Assembly (NCBI GenBank): GCA_021808425.1
Contig: JAKBBS010000183.1
Location: forward strand, 1 to 6,619
Direction of reading: 5' to 3'
DNA length: 6,619 nt
DNA from: Actinomycetes bacterium
GTDB taxonomy: Bacteria > Actinomycetota > Acidimicrobiia > Acidimicrobiales > Palsa-688
A model generated the notes under the pieces. It saw only the letters and a list, made by a program, of their open reading frames with translations, did not search any database and was not told where the DNA came from. A program made the translations under genes and the position numbers. Shown here one piece after another: positions 1 to 6,570 of the stretch; position 1 is the stretch's first letter; each line of letters opens with the position of its first letter.

Positions 1-1883
1 ACTCAAAGAAGTTCCCACCCCGCGCGATAGCCGGCTACATCTCCAGCGCAAAGAATGACCTCGTCGACTTCGAGAGCTACGCAACGGCCGCGCGCACGCC
101 TATGGAGCGCCGTGTCGGGGAGATCTATCGCGAGTACCAGCAGCGGCTGCACGCCGCGAACGCGATGGACTTCGACGATCTTCTTTTTGTCACGGTCAAT
201 CTGCTGCAAGCATGCCCGGATGTGCTGGAGGCTTACCGCCACCGCTTCCGTCACGTCCTCGTCGACGAGTACCAGGATACGAACCGCGCGCAGAACGAGC
301 TTGTGCTGCTGCTCGCAGGTGAGCACCACCAGGTCACGGTCGTCGGCGACTCCGACCAGTCCGTCTACGGTTGGCGCGGCGCCGACATCCGCAACATCCT
401 CGAATTCGAGAAGGCGTTCCCCGACGCGACGGTTGTCGTGCTCGAACAGAACTACCGCTCCACCCAGACCGTTCTAGACGCGGCGAACGCGGTTATCGCA
501 AACAACGACGGCCGTCAGGCAAAGGCGCTGTGGACCGAACGCGGCAGGGGAGAGCCGATCGTCTGCTACCAGGCCGAGGACGAGCACGACGAAGGCGCTT
601 GGGTGGCGTCTGAGATCTCCAGCCTGCACCGCCGGGGAGGGGATGGCGGGGTGTGTCACGAGTGGGGCGACATGGCTGTCTTCTACCGCACGAACGCGCA
701 GAGCCGAGCGGTAGAAGAGGAACTTGTGCGCCGCGACATTCCTTACAAGGTGGTTGGGGGCACCCGATTCTACGACCGGCGTGAGATAAAGGACCTTCTC
801 GCCTATCTGCGAGCGGTGGCCAATCCAGACGACGAGGTTTCGTTCAAGCGGATCGTCAATGTCCCAAAGCGCGGCGTCGGCGATACGAGCGTGGAGCGCC
901 TCGAGCGCTGGGCGACTGCCAACAAGGAGACATTCTCGGAGGCCGTCGCCCGCGCCGAAGATGCCGGGGTCACCGGGAAGGCTCTTAGTGGCCTCAGACG
1001 CCTCGACGCCTTGATCGGCGATTTGCGACAATCGGCGGGTATCGGAGCCGGCGATGGCGGAGGTGGCGCATTGTCGGGCGCCGCTCCCGGGATGGCGTCG
1101 GGGCCTGCCACGGTATCTGGTCCGGCGGAGCTTCTAGAGGCGATCTTCGAGCGAAGCGGCTACCGAAGCGAGCTCGAGGCGGAAGGCACCCACGAGGCCG
1201 CCGGACGCGTGGAGAACGTCGAAGAGCTGATCGGCTCCGCCCGACAAGTGGAGGGCATCGACGAGTTCCTGGAGGAGGTGAGTCTCGTTGCCGACAGTGA
1301 CGAGATCGACCCTGACGAGTCGAAGGTCACCCTCATGACATTGCACACGGCGAAAGGACTCGAGTATCCCGTAGTGTTCATAGTCGGGATGGAAGACGGG
1401 ATCTTCCCGCATATGCGCTCACTTTCCGAGCCTGACGAGATGGCCGAGGAACGCCGACTCGCCTATGTCGGTATAACGAGGGCGCGCGAGAGGCTCTACC
1501 TGACCAATGCGTGGTGTCGCAGCCTTTGGGGGCAGACGCTTTACAACCCGGCTTCGCGTTTTCTGTCCGAGATCCCATCGAGCGTCGTGAAGAACGTGAG
1601 CGGTCGACGAGCACGAGGTAGCCGGGCGAGCCTGGAGGGTTCTTCGGGCCGAGACCGGATTGTCGAAGCGGCCTTGAGCCAACCTCGCAGGGGTCCCGTC
1701 GCAGGTCGAGGTGCGGAACGTCTCGGGCTTCGCGCCGGCGAAGCGGTTATCCATGCCAAGTGGGGAGAGGGAATAGTCATCGATGTCCGTGGGGAGGGCG
1801 AGAAGGCTGAGGCGCGGGTGCGTTTTCCTTCGGTAGGCGAGAAACACTTGGCGCTTTCCCTTGCGCCGCTGTCACGCGCCTGA
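1..1883 (+). CDS. pcrA: ATP-dependent DNA helicase PcrA/UvrD1 (5'-partial)
   Basis: Superfamily 1A 3'-5' DNA helicase acting in DNA repair and in clearing replication or transcription conflicts. The frame is open from the window edge (first full codon at position 3), and the segment before the first ATG at 102 already reads like helicase (KKFPPRAIAGYISSAKN, subdomain 1B). The gene is therefore cut by the window and does not start at 102. About 626 residues remain; full PcrA/UvrD1 is usually 720-780, so roughly the first 130-150 residues with the Q motif and Walker A are missing. Visible motifs in order are DEYQDTN (Walker B, motif II, 264-284), VGDSDQSVYGWRGA (motif III, 342-383), LEQNYRST (motif IV, 441-464), TLHTAKGLEYPVVF (motif V, from 1338) and EERRLAYVGITRARERLYL (motif VI, 1446-1499). 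YNPASRFLSEIP and a C-terminal Tudor-like module (1734-1880, HAKWGEGIVIDV...APL) are typical of PcrA, where that module is linked to RNA polymerase binding. A Gly/Ala-rich insertion lies at about 1035-1127. The gene ends in TGA, 123 bases before the next likely start. Confidence 0.96.
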   Translation, partial: SKKFPPRAIAGYISSAKNDLVDFESYATAARTPMERRVGEIYREYQQRLHAANAMDFDDLLFVTVNLLQACPDVLEAYRHRFRHVLVDEYQDTNRAQNELVLLLAGEHHQVTVVGDSDQSVYGWRGADIRNILEFEKAFPDATVVVLEQNYRSTQTVLDAANAVIANNDGRQAKALWTERGRGEPIVCYQAEDEHDEGAWVASEISSLHRRGGDGGVCHEWGDMAVFYRTNAQSRAVEEELVRRDIPYKVVGGTRFYDRREIKDLLAYLRAVANPDDEVSFKRIVNVPKRGVGDTSVERLERWATANKETFSEAVARAEDAGVTGKALSGLRRLDALIGDLRQSAGIGAGDGGGGALSGAAPGMASGPATVSGPAELLEAIFERSGYRSELEAEGTHEAAGRVENVEELIGSARQVEGIDEFLEEVSLVADSDEIDPDESKVTLMTLHTAKGLEYPVVFIVGMEDGIFPHMRSLSEPDEMAEERRLAYVGITRARERLYLTNAWCRSLWGQTLYNPASRFLSEIPSSVVKNVSGRRARGSRASLEGSSGRDRIVEAALSQPRRGPVAGRGAERLGLRAGEAVIHAKWGEGIVIDVRGEGEKAEARVRFPSVGEKHLALSLAPLSRA

Positions 1884-2006
1884 TGCTCCTAGCGCATCGA
1901 CGGGCGTTTCCTCCGATTCTTTGCGGACTACTACGTGACCTTCGAGCGCGGCGTACAAACGTGTCGGTTGGCCTGCGAGACGCCGGACCTGCCAAGATCG
2001 GTCCCG

Positions 2007-2459
2007 ATGAAGCGCCCTTACAGGGTAGTTGTCGCGAAACCAGGTCTGGACGGCCATGACAGGGGAGCCCGCGTGATAGCGCGCGCCCTGCGTGAGGCGG
2101 GATTCGAGGTGATCTACACGGGCTTGCATCAGACCCCTGAGCAGATCGCCGAGACGTCCATCCAAGAAGACGCGGACGCTGTCGGACTGTCGATCCTGTC
2201 CGGGGCGCACATGACGCTGTTCCCAAGGATCGTCGACGAACTGCGAAACCGTGGAGCTACCGACTCCCTCCTCTTCGCCGGCGGCATCATCCCCGACGCT
2301 GACATCGAAGCTCTCGCTGGCATCGGCGTGTCGAGGGTGTTCACACCCGGCGCGCCGCTCGGAGAGATAACCGGGTGGCTCGAAGCGACCCTCGACGCCC
2401 GCGAGCCGGCCGAAGAAGGCCAGGAAAAAGACCGACAGAAAGTCAATCCAGGAGGTTAG
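2007..2459 (+). CDS. Stand-alone cobalamin (B12)-binding subunit of a methylmalonyl-CoA mutase-type enzyme
   Basis: A 150-residue Rossmann-like B12 domain that matches the C-terminal domain of methylmalonyl-CoA mutase, here encoded alone. It holds the base-off cofactor for a separate TIM-barrel catalytic subunit, which is not in this window. Visible motifs are D15-G-H17-D-R-G20 (DxHxxG, His17 the expected lower cobalt ligand), G60-L-S62-I-L-S-G-A-H (GxSxxL type), and A91-G-G-I-I-P96 (the GG loop around the nucleotide tail). YTGLHQTPEQIAE, GAHMTLFPRIV and VFTPGAPLGEI are classic mutase signatures. A charged 25-residue tail follows the fold. I chose ATG 2007 because the fold begins at once (MKRPYRVVVAKPG). 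A GTG at 1935 in the same frame would add 24 residues with no family resemblance. Neither start has a clear Shine-Dalgarno. The TAG stop abuts the GTG of sucC, so the two are probably co-translated. The partner could instead be a related acyl-CoA mutase such as ethylmalonyl- or isobutyryl-CoA mutase; sequence alone does not decide this. Confidence 0.9.
   Translation: MKRPYRVVVAKPGLDGHDRGARVIARALREAGFEVIYTGLHQTPEQIAETSIQEDADAVGLSILSGAHMTLFPRIVDELRNRGATDSLLFAGGIIPDADIEALAGIGVSRVFTPGAPLGEITGWLEATLDAREPAEEGQEKDRQKVNPGG
2450..2455 (+). promoter_or_regulatory. Ribosome binding site of sucC, inside the preceding gene
   Basis: A full AGGAGG sits in the last codons of the B12-subunit gene, only 4 bases before the GTG at 2460. 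The B12 gene's stop TAG occupies the spacer bases just before that GTG (TAGGTG). The spacing is short, but the strong core fixes the GTG as the start and implies that ribosomes ending the B12 gene feed directly into sucC. Confidence 0.8.
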
Positions 2460-3611
2460 GTGGACCTGTTCGAATACCAGGGCAAGCAGTACTTCGCCCG
2501 ATACGACATCCCGGTGTCAGCGGGAGGCGTGGCCGACACCGTCGACGAGGCGGTGACCCAGGCGGACGCCGCCGGCTACCCGGTGGTGGTCAAGGCGCAG
2601 GTGCAGGTAGGAGGGCGAGGCAAGGCCGGTGGCATCAAGCTTGCCAACAACGCAGACGAAGTTCGAACCCACGCAGGGAACATTCTCGGCTTGGACATCA
2701 AAGGCCACGTCGTGCGGCGCCTTTGGGTGGAACACGCGTCGGACATCTCCAAGGAGTTCTATGCGAGCTTCACCTTGGACCGCGCAGCAAAGAAATATCT
2801 CGCAATGGTCTCCGCCAAGGGCGGCGTGGAGATCGAGACCGTCGCCGAGGAGGACCCCGACGCGATCGCCCGCCTCCACATCGACCCGGCTAAAGGTTTC
2901 AGCGAGGCGGACGCCGCAGACCTGGTGGCTCGAGCCGGCCTCGACCCCGAAGCAGTCGACGGCGCGATCGACATACTCGCAAAGCTCTTCCGGTGCTACG
3001 TCGACGGCGACGCAGACCTCGTCGAGATCAACCCGCTCATCCTCACCCCCGAGGGCAAGGTGCACGCGCTCGACGCCAAAGTCACCCTCGACGACAACGC
3101 CGCCTACCGTCACCCCGAGTGGGACGCCTTCCGTGACATCGACGAATTCGACGAGCGGGAGCGCCTCGCGCGCTCCAAAGGCCTACAGTACGTGGGCCTC
3201 GACGGCTACGTCGGGATAATCGCCAACGGTGCCGGCCTCGCGATGAGCACCTGCGACGTCGTCAACCAGGTCGGCGGTAGCCCGGCGAACTTTCTGGATA
3301 TCGGTGGCGGCGCAAACGCCGAGGTGATGGCCAACGCGCTCGAGGTGATCAATTCCGATCCGAAAGTGCGTTCAATCTTCATCAACATCTTCGGCGGGAT
3401 AACCCGCGGCGAGGAAGTAGCTAACGGGATCAAAACCGCTCTCGGCCGGGTCGACATCTCTGCTCCGATGGTCATCCGCCTTGACGGAACCAACGCGGAG
3501 GAGGGCCGCGCGATCCTCGCAACGGTCACCTCGGAGAAGGTTCTCTCCTCGCCGACGATGCTCGACGCAGCCCGAACAGCCGTGCAGCTAGCAGGAGGGA
3601 GCGCCCGATGA
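2460..3611 (+). CDS. sucC: Succinyl-CoA synthetase (ADP/GDP-forming) subunit beta
   Basis: Beta subunit of succinate-CoA ligase, the TCA cycle enzyme that interconverts succinyl-CoA + NDP + Pi with succinate + CoA + NTP in the cytoplasm. Length is 383 residues against about 388 in E. coli. The GTG start gives the family N-terminus [15 protein letters not shown]. An ATP-grasp domain fills roughly residues 1-230: [16 protein letters not shown] at 43-58 binds nucleotide, GGVEIE lies at 121-126, and E189-I-N191-P and D205 (LDAK) align with the Mg-binding Asn and Asp of the E. coli enzyme. The CoA-ligase domain follows (about 245-383) with [24 protein letters not shown] (278-286) and the phosphate-binding INIFGGITR (309-316). 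No residue expected for activity appears missing. ATP versus GTP preference cannot be told by eye. The gene is coupled to its neighbours at both ends: TAGGTG with the B12 subunit upstream and ATGA with sucD downstream. Confidence 0.98.
   Translation: MDLFEYQGKQYFARYDIPVSAGGVADTVDEAVTQADAAGYPVVVKAQVQVGGRGKAGGIKLANNADEVRTHAGNILGLDIKGHVVRRLWVEHASDISKEFYASFTLDRAAKKYLAMVSAKGGVEIETVAEEDPDAIARLHIDPAKGFSEADAADLVARAGLDPEAVDGAIDILAKLFRCYVDGDADLVEINPLILTPEGKVHALDAKVTLDDNAAYRHPEWDAFRDIDEFDERERLARSKGLQYVGLDGYVGIIANGAGLAMSTCDVVNQVGGSPANFLDIGGGANAEVMANALEVINSDPKVRSIFINIFGGITRGEEVANGIKTALGRVDISAPMVIRLDGTNAEEGRAILATVTSEKVLSSPTMLDAARTAVQLAGGSAR
3593..3599 (+). promoter_or_regulatory. Ribosome binding site of sucD
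   Basis: AGGAGGG lies 8 bases before the sucD ATG and inside the last codons of sucC. This is near-ideal spacing and supports ATG 3608 as the start despite its 4-base overlap with sucC. Confidence 0.85.
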
Positions 3612-4492
3612 GCATCTTCGTAGACGAAACCACCAAAGTAATAGTGCAGGGCCTCACCGGCGGCCAGGGCCGCTTTCACGGGCTGCGCAACAAGGCCTAC
3701 GGCACCCAAGTGGTCGCTGGGGTCACCCCCGGCAAAGGCGGAAGCGACGTCGAGGGCATACCAATGTTCGACACTGTCGCAGAAGCCGTCGCCGCGACGG
3801 GCGCGAATGCCAGCTTTGTTTCGGTGCCTCCCCGCTTCGCCGCCGACGCAATCTTGGAGGCTGCGGCTGCCGGCGTCGGTTTCATCGTCTGCATCACGGA
3901 AGGCATTCCCGCCCACGACGAGGCGCGTGCTTACAACACTCTCGTCGAGAGCTATCCGACCACCCGGCTGCTAGGACCGAACTGCCCGGGGATAATCAGC
4001 CCAGGAAAATGCAATATCGGCATCACCGCAGGCGAGATTGCACTCTCTGGCGGCCCAGTCGGTATCGTCAGTCGGTCAGGCACTCTCACCTACCAGGCAC
4101 TTTACGAGCTGAAACAGCTAGGCGTGGGTGTCACAACTTGTGTCGGTATCGGCGGCGACCCGGTGCCCGGCACGAACTTCGTCGACTGCCTCGAGGCATT
4201 CCAGGCAGACCCCGACACCAAGGCGATAGCGATGTTCGGCGAGATCGGCGGCTCGGAAGAAGAGAAAGCTGCGGCGTTCATCTCCGCGCAAGTTACGAAA
4301 CCTGTTGTCGCCTACATTGCCGGGGTGACCGCCCCGGCGGGTAAGAAGATGGGCCACGCCGGTGCGATCATCTCGGGTTCCAAAGGCACCGCGAGCGCCA
4401 AGATGGAAGCGTTGGCGGCGGCGGGAGTGCACGTGGTCAACAATCCGACGGAGGCCGGTTTGAAGATGGCGGAGATCGTCAAGGCGCTCTGA
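3608..4492 (+). CDS. sucD: Succinyl-CoA synthetase (ADP/GDP-forming) subunit alpha
   Basis: Alpha subunit of succinate-CoA ligase, carrying the CoA site and the histidine that is phosphorylated during catalysis. It is 294 residues long, close to the usual 289-ish, and complete. The N-terminal CoA-binding Rossmann domain shows [14 protein letters not shown] (11-24) and [13 protein letters not shown] AGVTPGKGG (37-45). The ligase domain shows [17 protein letters not shown] (123-139), [14 protein letters not shown] (151-164), [12 protein letters not shown] (180-191) and GEIGG (211-215, Glu212 matching the 'power helix' glutamate). [10 protein letters not shown] follows, with His250 as the phospho-histidine. 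The start overlaps the sucC stop (ATGA), a common arrangement that helps give equal amounts of the two subunits. The gene ends 19 bases before a strong palindrome, so it is probably the last gene of the transcript. Confidence 0.98.
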   Translation: MSIFVDETTKVIVQGLTGGQGRFHGLRNKAYGTQVVAGVTPGKGGSDVEGIPMFDTVAEAVAATGANASFVSVPPRFAADAILEAAAAGVGFIVCITEGIPAHDEARAYNTLVESYPTTRLLGPNCPGIISPGKCNIGITAGEIALSGGPVGIVSRSGTLTYQALYELKQLGVGVTTCVGIGGDPVPGTNFVDCLEAFQADPDTKAIAMFGEIGGSEEEKAAAFISAQVTKPVVAYIAGVTAPAGKKMGHAGAIISGSKGTASAKMEALAAAGVHVVNNPTEAGLKMAEIVKAL

Positions 4493-4511
4493 GGCCTTCG
4501 AGCCAACGCGA

Positions 4512-4539
4512 AACGCCCGGGCCTTAAGGCCCGGGCGTT
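4512..4539. terminator. Perfect palindrome, probable bidirectional terminator
   Basis: The arm AACGCCCGGGCC (4512-4523) is matched exactly by its reverse complement at 4528-4539 around TTAA, giving a 12-bp stem that is almost all G-C. It sits between two converging genes, 19 bases after the sucD stop and 26 bases beyond the end of the opposite gene. No clear run of T follows on either side, which is common for actinobacterial hairpin terminators but makes the call less certain than a classic one. The symmetry means it can fold in transcripts from both sides. Confidence 0.8.
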
Positions 4540-4565
4540 CGTCGTGAAGTTAGCTGCTTTAACGG

Positions 4566-6524
4566 TTAACCGAGCCGGCCGCCGACTATCGGGGCGTTTA
4601 GTTTCATCCCTCCGAGCGAGCCGTAGAAGGGGGCGCCGCCGAAGCTGAATACGCCTCCGTCGGCTGCTACCAGCCAGTAGCCGTTAGCGTTGGCGCTGCG
4701 CATGATCGAGACAATCGGGGCGTTTAGGTGCATCCCTCCGAGCGAGCCGTAGAAGGGGGCGCCGCCGAAGCTGAAGACGCCTCCGTCAGCTGCTACCAGC
4801 CAGTAGCCCATGTCGCCAGCGGACTGAACCAAGCCGACAATCGGGGCGTTTAGGTGCATCCCTCCGAGCGAGCCGTAGAAGGCGGCACTCCCGAAGCTGA
4901 AGACGCCACCGTCGGCTGCTACCAGCCAGTAGCCCATCCCACCTGCGGATGACCGGATACCTACGATCGGTGCGTTTAGGTGCATCCCTCCGAGCGAGCC
5001 GTAGAAGGCGGCACTCCCGAAGCTGAACACGCCTCCGTCTGCGGCTACCAGCCAGTAGCCCATGCCGCCGGGAGCCGTGGCGATACCGACGATCGGGGCG
5101 TTCAGGTGCATACCAGCGAGGCTTCCGAATGAGGCCGCGTCACCGAAGTTGTAGACGGCGCCGTTCGCGGCGACGAGCCAGTAACCCTGGTGGTCAGGCG
5201 TCTGGGCCATGGCTACTATCGGTGAGGATAGGTTCATTCCTGCGGCCGAACCGAAGAACCCTGCGTCGCCGTAAGTGAAGACCCCGCCGTCTTTCGCCGC
5301 CAGCCAGTAGCCGTTGTTCGGGACGGTCAGCTCATGGAGGTTGTTGTCGTTGGCGTTGTCGTAGAAGATGGCAATGCCGCCCACGGCGTTCGCCGTCGCA
5401 GTGAGGCCGAACAGACCCCCGGCCGCTTCGCTCGGTGCCAGGTTCCGGGTCGCAACGACAGTCCCAGAGGTGGTCAGCTCGATCAGGTCGTTATTGGTGG
5501 CGCCGTTTACGACGAGCAGGTCACCGTTCGCCGGGTCGATAGTTATCTGCTGAGGGCTTGAAAGCGGCCCCCCGCTCAGCACCATCTGGGGAGTCGACAT
5601 TCCGGTAGCACTGTTTGCATTCGGGATCGCCACGATCGAGTTATTGGCGTCGTTCGTAACGTAGAGGGTGTCGTTGGCGGGGTCGAAGACCATCCCGCGG
5701 GGGCCGACGGGAGCGGCCGCAGTCGACGACGCGCTCGTGGTACCTGCGGGCGTAGCGGTAAGCCCGGACGCGAGCTCGGTGTTGGCGAAACTCTGCGCTG
5801 GATTATCGCGCCACACTGTGCCGCCACCCGTCCCGGTCGTGGCGTTACCGGCGTCGGGCCAGTAGAACTGCACCTGCCCTCCGACGTCGCTGACAGCTTG
5901 GCCCCACATGCCAGGGGCGTACGGCATGCCGGTGAGAGATTTGACGAGTGAACCAGCCGGCGAAATGATCCCAATTCCTGAGTTGGATCCGTCGAGCGCA
6001 CCGTTCGCAGAATCGGCTGCCCCGTAGAAGCCGACCCAGACGAAGTCGTTGGCAGGGTTGATCGCGATACCAACAGGGCCGGCGATGCTCGTGCTGCTGT
6101 AGAACAGCGTCGAGGAACCGGTCTTCGGGTTGACCTGGATGATGGAGGTTCCCGAACCCGACGAGCCGGCTGCATTGTTGAAGTCGGCTACGAGAACGTC
6201 GCCCGCTACGAGCTTGCCTGCAGTTAGCGGAACGACGGCAAGGTCATAAGGGTTCGTGTCACCGTTAGGGGCGACGGTCGAGGAGATCACCGTGTCGACC
6301 AGGCCGCTGATGTTTCCTGTCATTCCGGCGGTGTGTGCAGTAGTCCCGCTCTGAGCGGCGGGCGGCAAAGTTCCTGCGGCCGACGCGTGAGGGACGGCGA
6401 TGAACGCAGCCGTAACGCCTGCTGACGCAGCTACGACGATGATGCGTTGGGCGCGCGAGTACCGGTTGCGGCCTCGGCCGCTTGATTGGGATCCGCTTGT
6501 GGGACTTGTGGGGACGTCGTTCAA
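4566..6524 (-). CDS. Secreted beta-propeller-like protein with six GYWL-type repeats, function unknown
   Basis: A 652-residue predicted exported protein. The start is TTG at 6524: GGAGG lies 4 bases upstream, an in-frame TAG (6540-6542) closes the frame just before it, and the reading gives a good signal peptide (basic RGRNRYSRAQR, hydrophobic 28-44, Ala-Ser-Ala before a likely cut after residue 49). Residues about 85-400 hold degenerate propeller strands of NHL/YVTN style: VGIAINPANDFVWVGF (151-166), GMVFDPANDTLYVTN (277-291) and ITIDPANGDLLVVNG (327-341). Residues 405-652 are six tandem 42-residue units, GYWLVAADGGVFSFG...FYGSLGGMHLNAPIVG, the last one cut to 38 residues. I recall this repeat from many secreted actinobacterial proteins of unknown role, often annotated as hypothetical. 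No catalytic motif, LPxTG anchor or C-terminal membrane segment is visible, so it is probably released or held non-covalently at the surface. Ligand binding or cell-surface contact is a guess. It stands alone, converging on sucD, and is probably monocistronic within this window. Confidence 0.9.
   Translation of the reverse strand: MNDVPTSPTSGSQSSGRGRNRYSRAQRIIVVAASAGVTAAFIAVPHASAAGTLPPAAQSGTTAHTAGMTGNISGLVDTVISSTVAPNGDTNPYDLAVVPLTAGKLVAGDVLVADFNNAAGSSGSGTSIIQVNPKTGSSTLFYSSTSIAGPVGIAINPANDFVWVGFYGAADSANGALDGSNSGIGIISPAGSLVKSLTGMPYAPGMWGQAVSDVGGQVQFYWPDAGNATTGTGGGTVWRDNPAQSFANTELASGLTATPAGTTSASSTAAAPVGPRGMVFDPANDTLYVTNDANNSIVAIPNANSATGMSTPQMVLSGGPLSSPQQITIDPANGDLLVVNGATNNDLIELTTSGTVVATRNLAPSEAAGGLFGLTATANAVGGIAIFYDNANDNNLHELTVPNNGYWLAAKDGGVFTYGDAGFFGSAAGMNLSSPIVAMAQTPDHQGYWLVAANGAVYNFGDAASFGSLAGMHLNAPIVGIATAPGGMGYWLVAADGGVFSFGSAAFYGSLGGMHLNAPIVGIRSSAGGMGYWLVAADGGVFSFGSAAFYGSLGGMHLNAPIVGLVQSAGDMGYWLVAADGGVFSFGGAPFYGSLGGMHLNAPIVSIMRSANANGYWLVAADGGVFSFGGAPFYGSLGGMKLNAPIVGGRLG
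4569..5312 (-). repeat. Six tandem 126-bp coding repeats (42-residue GYWL units)
   Basis: In-frame units in coding order are 5187-5312, 5061-5186, 4935-5060, 4809-4934, 4683-4808 and the shortened 4569-4682. Register is exact: every unit is 126 bases with no indel until the terminal one. Units 1 and 2 are diverged in DNA and protein. Units 3-6 share a nearly identical core of about 90 bases. Units 3 and 4 share one core variant (FGSAAFYGS) and units 5 and 6 another (FGGAPFYGS), which suggests stepwise duplication of single units or pairs. The roughly 9-residue linker before each GYWL differs in every unit. Confidence 0.95.
6378..6524 (-). other. Sec-type signal peptide
   Basis: Residues 1-49 of the propeller protein. 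There is a long polar, serine-rich start, then Arg/Lys-type charge at residues 17-27, a hydrophobic core IIVVAASAGVTAAFIAV at 28-44, and the cut motif Ala47-Ser48-Ala49. No twin-arginine motif is present, so Sec export is more likely than Tat. Confidence 0.85.
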
Positions 6525-6528
6525 AGTT

Positions 6529-6533
6529 CCTCC
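6529..6533 (-). promoter_or_regulatory. Ribosome binding site that selects the TTG start
   Basis: GGAGG on the minus strand (CCTCC on the plus strand), 4 bases before TTG at 6524. It is the only strong Shine-Dalgarno near the signal peptide, and no ATG or GTG lies between it and the signal sequence, so it decides the start. Confidence 0.75.
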
Positions 6534-6556
6534 GTCGATCTAGATGCCTGGCAAGT

Positions 6557-6570
6557 GAGTGATACCACTC
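6557..6570. promoter_or_regulatory. Small inverted repeat upstream of the propeller gene, possible operator
   Basis: GAGTG and CACTC are separated by four bases (ATAC). The repeat centres about 40 bases upstream of the TTG start. Read on the minus strand it contains TATCAC, a weak candidate -10 element, with no convincing -35 at proper spacing. It could be an operator overlapping the promoter, but 5-bp arms of this kind also occur by chance. Confidence 0.25.

Noticed and set aside
102..104. ATG at 102 as the true start of the helicase
   Set aside because: The same frame is open to the window edge and already encodes conserved PcrA sequence, so the gene begins upstream.
474..1031. Long open frames opposite pcrA and the other genes (for example minus strand 474-1031, 1777-2226, 2517-3113 and 3206-3916)
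   Set aside because: High-GC coding DNA leaves long open frames on the opposite strand. These translations are low-complexity or unrelated to any family, lack good ribosome binding sites, and lie over strongly conserved genes.
1884..2006. Possible cobalamin riboswitch before the B12 subunit gene
   Set aside because: The gap is only 123 bases, too short for the usual element of about 200 bases. I see no B12-box-like sequence or strong stem. B12-dependent enzymes with no B12-independent alternative are also less typical targets.
2277..2288. Ala91 replacing the first Gly of the usual GGG stretch in the B12 domain
   Set aside because: The two following glycines and the IIP that define the loop are present. 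The first position varies in the family, so this is not evidence of a broken cofactor site.
4563..4572. Palindrome CGGTTAACCG over the stop codon of the propeller gene
   Set aside because: Ten-base palindromes are common by chance, and it has no partner or clear context beyond the adjacent strong terminator.
4569..5312. Regular tandem repeats that could suggest a CRISPR array or satellite DNA
   Set aside because: The period is exactly 126 bases in an open frame with a signal peptide and a ribosome binding site. The repeats encode protein units, with no short direct repeats separated by unique spacers.
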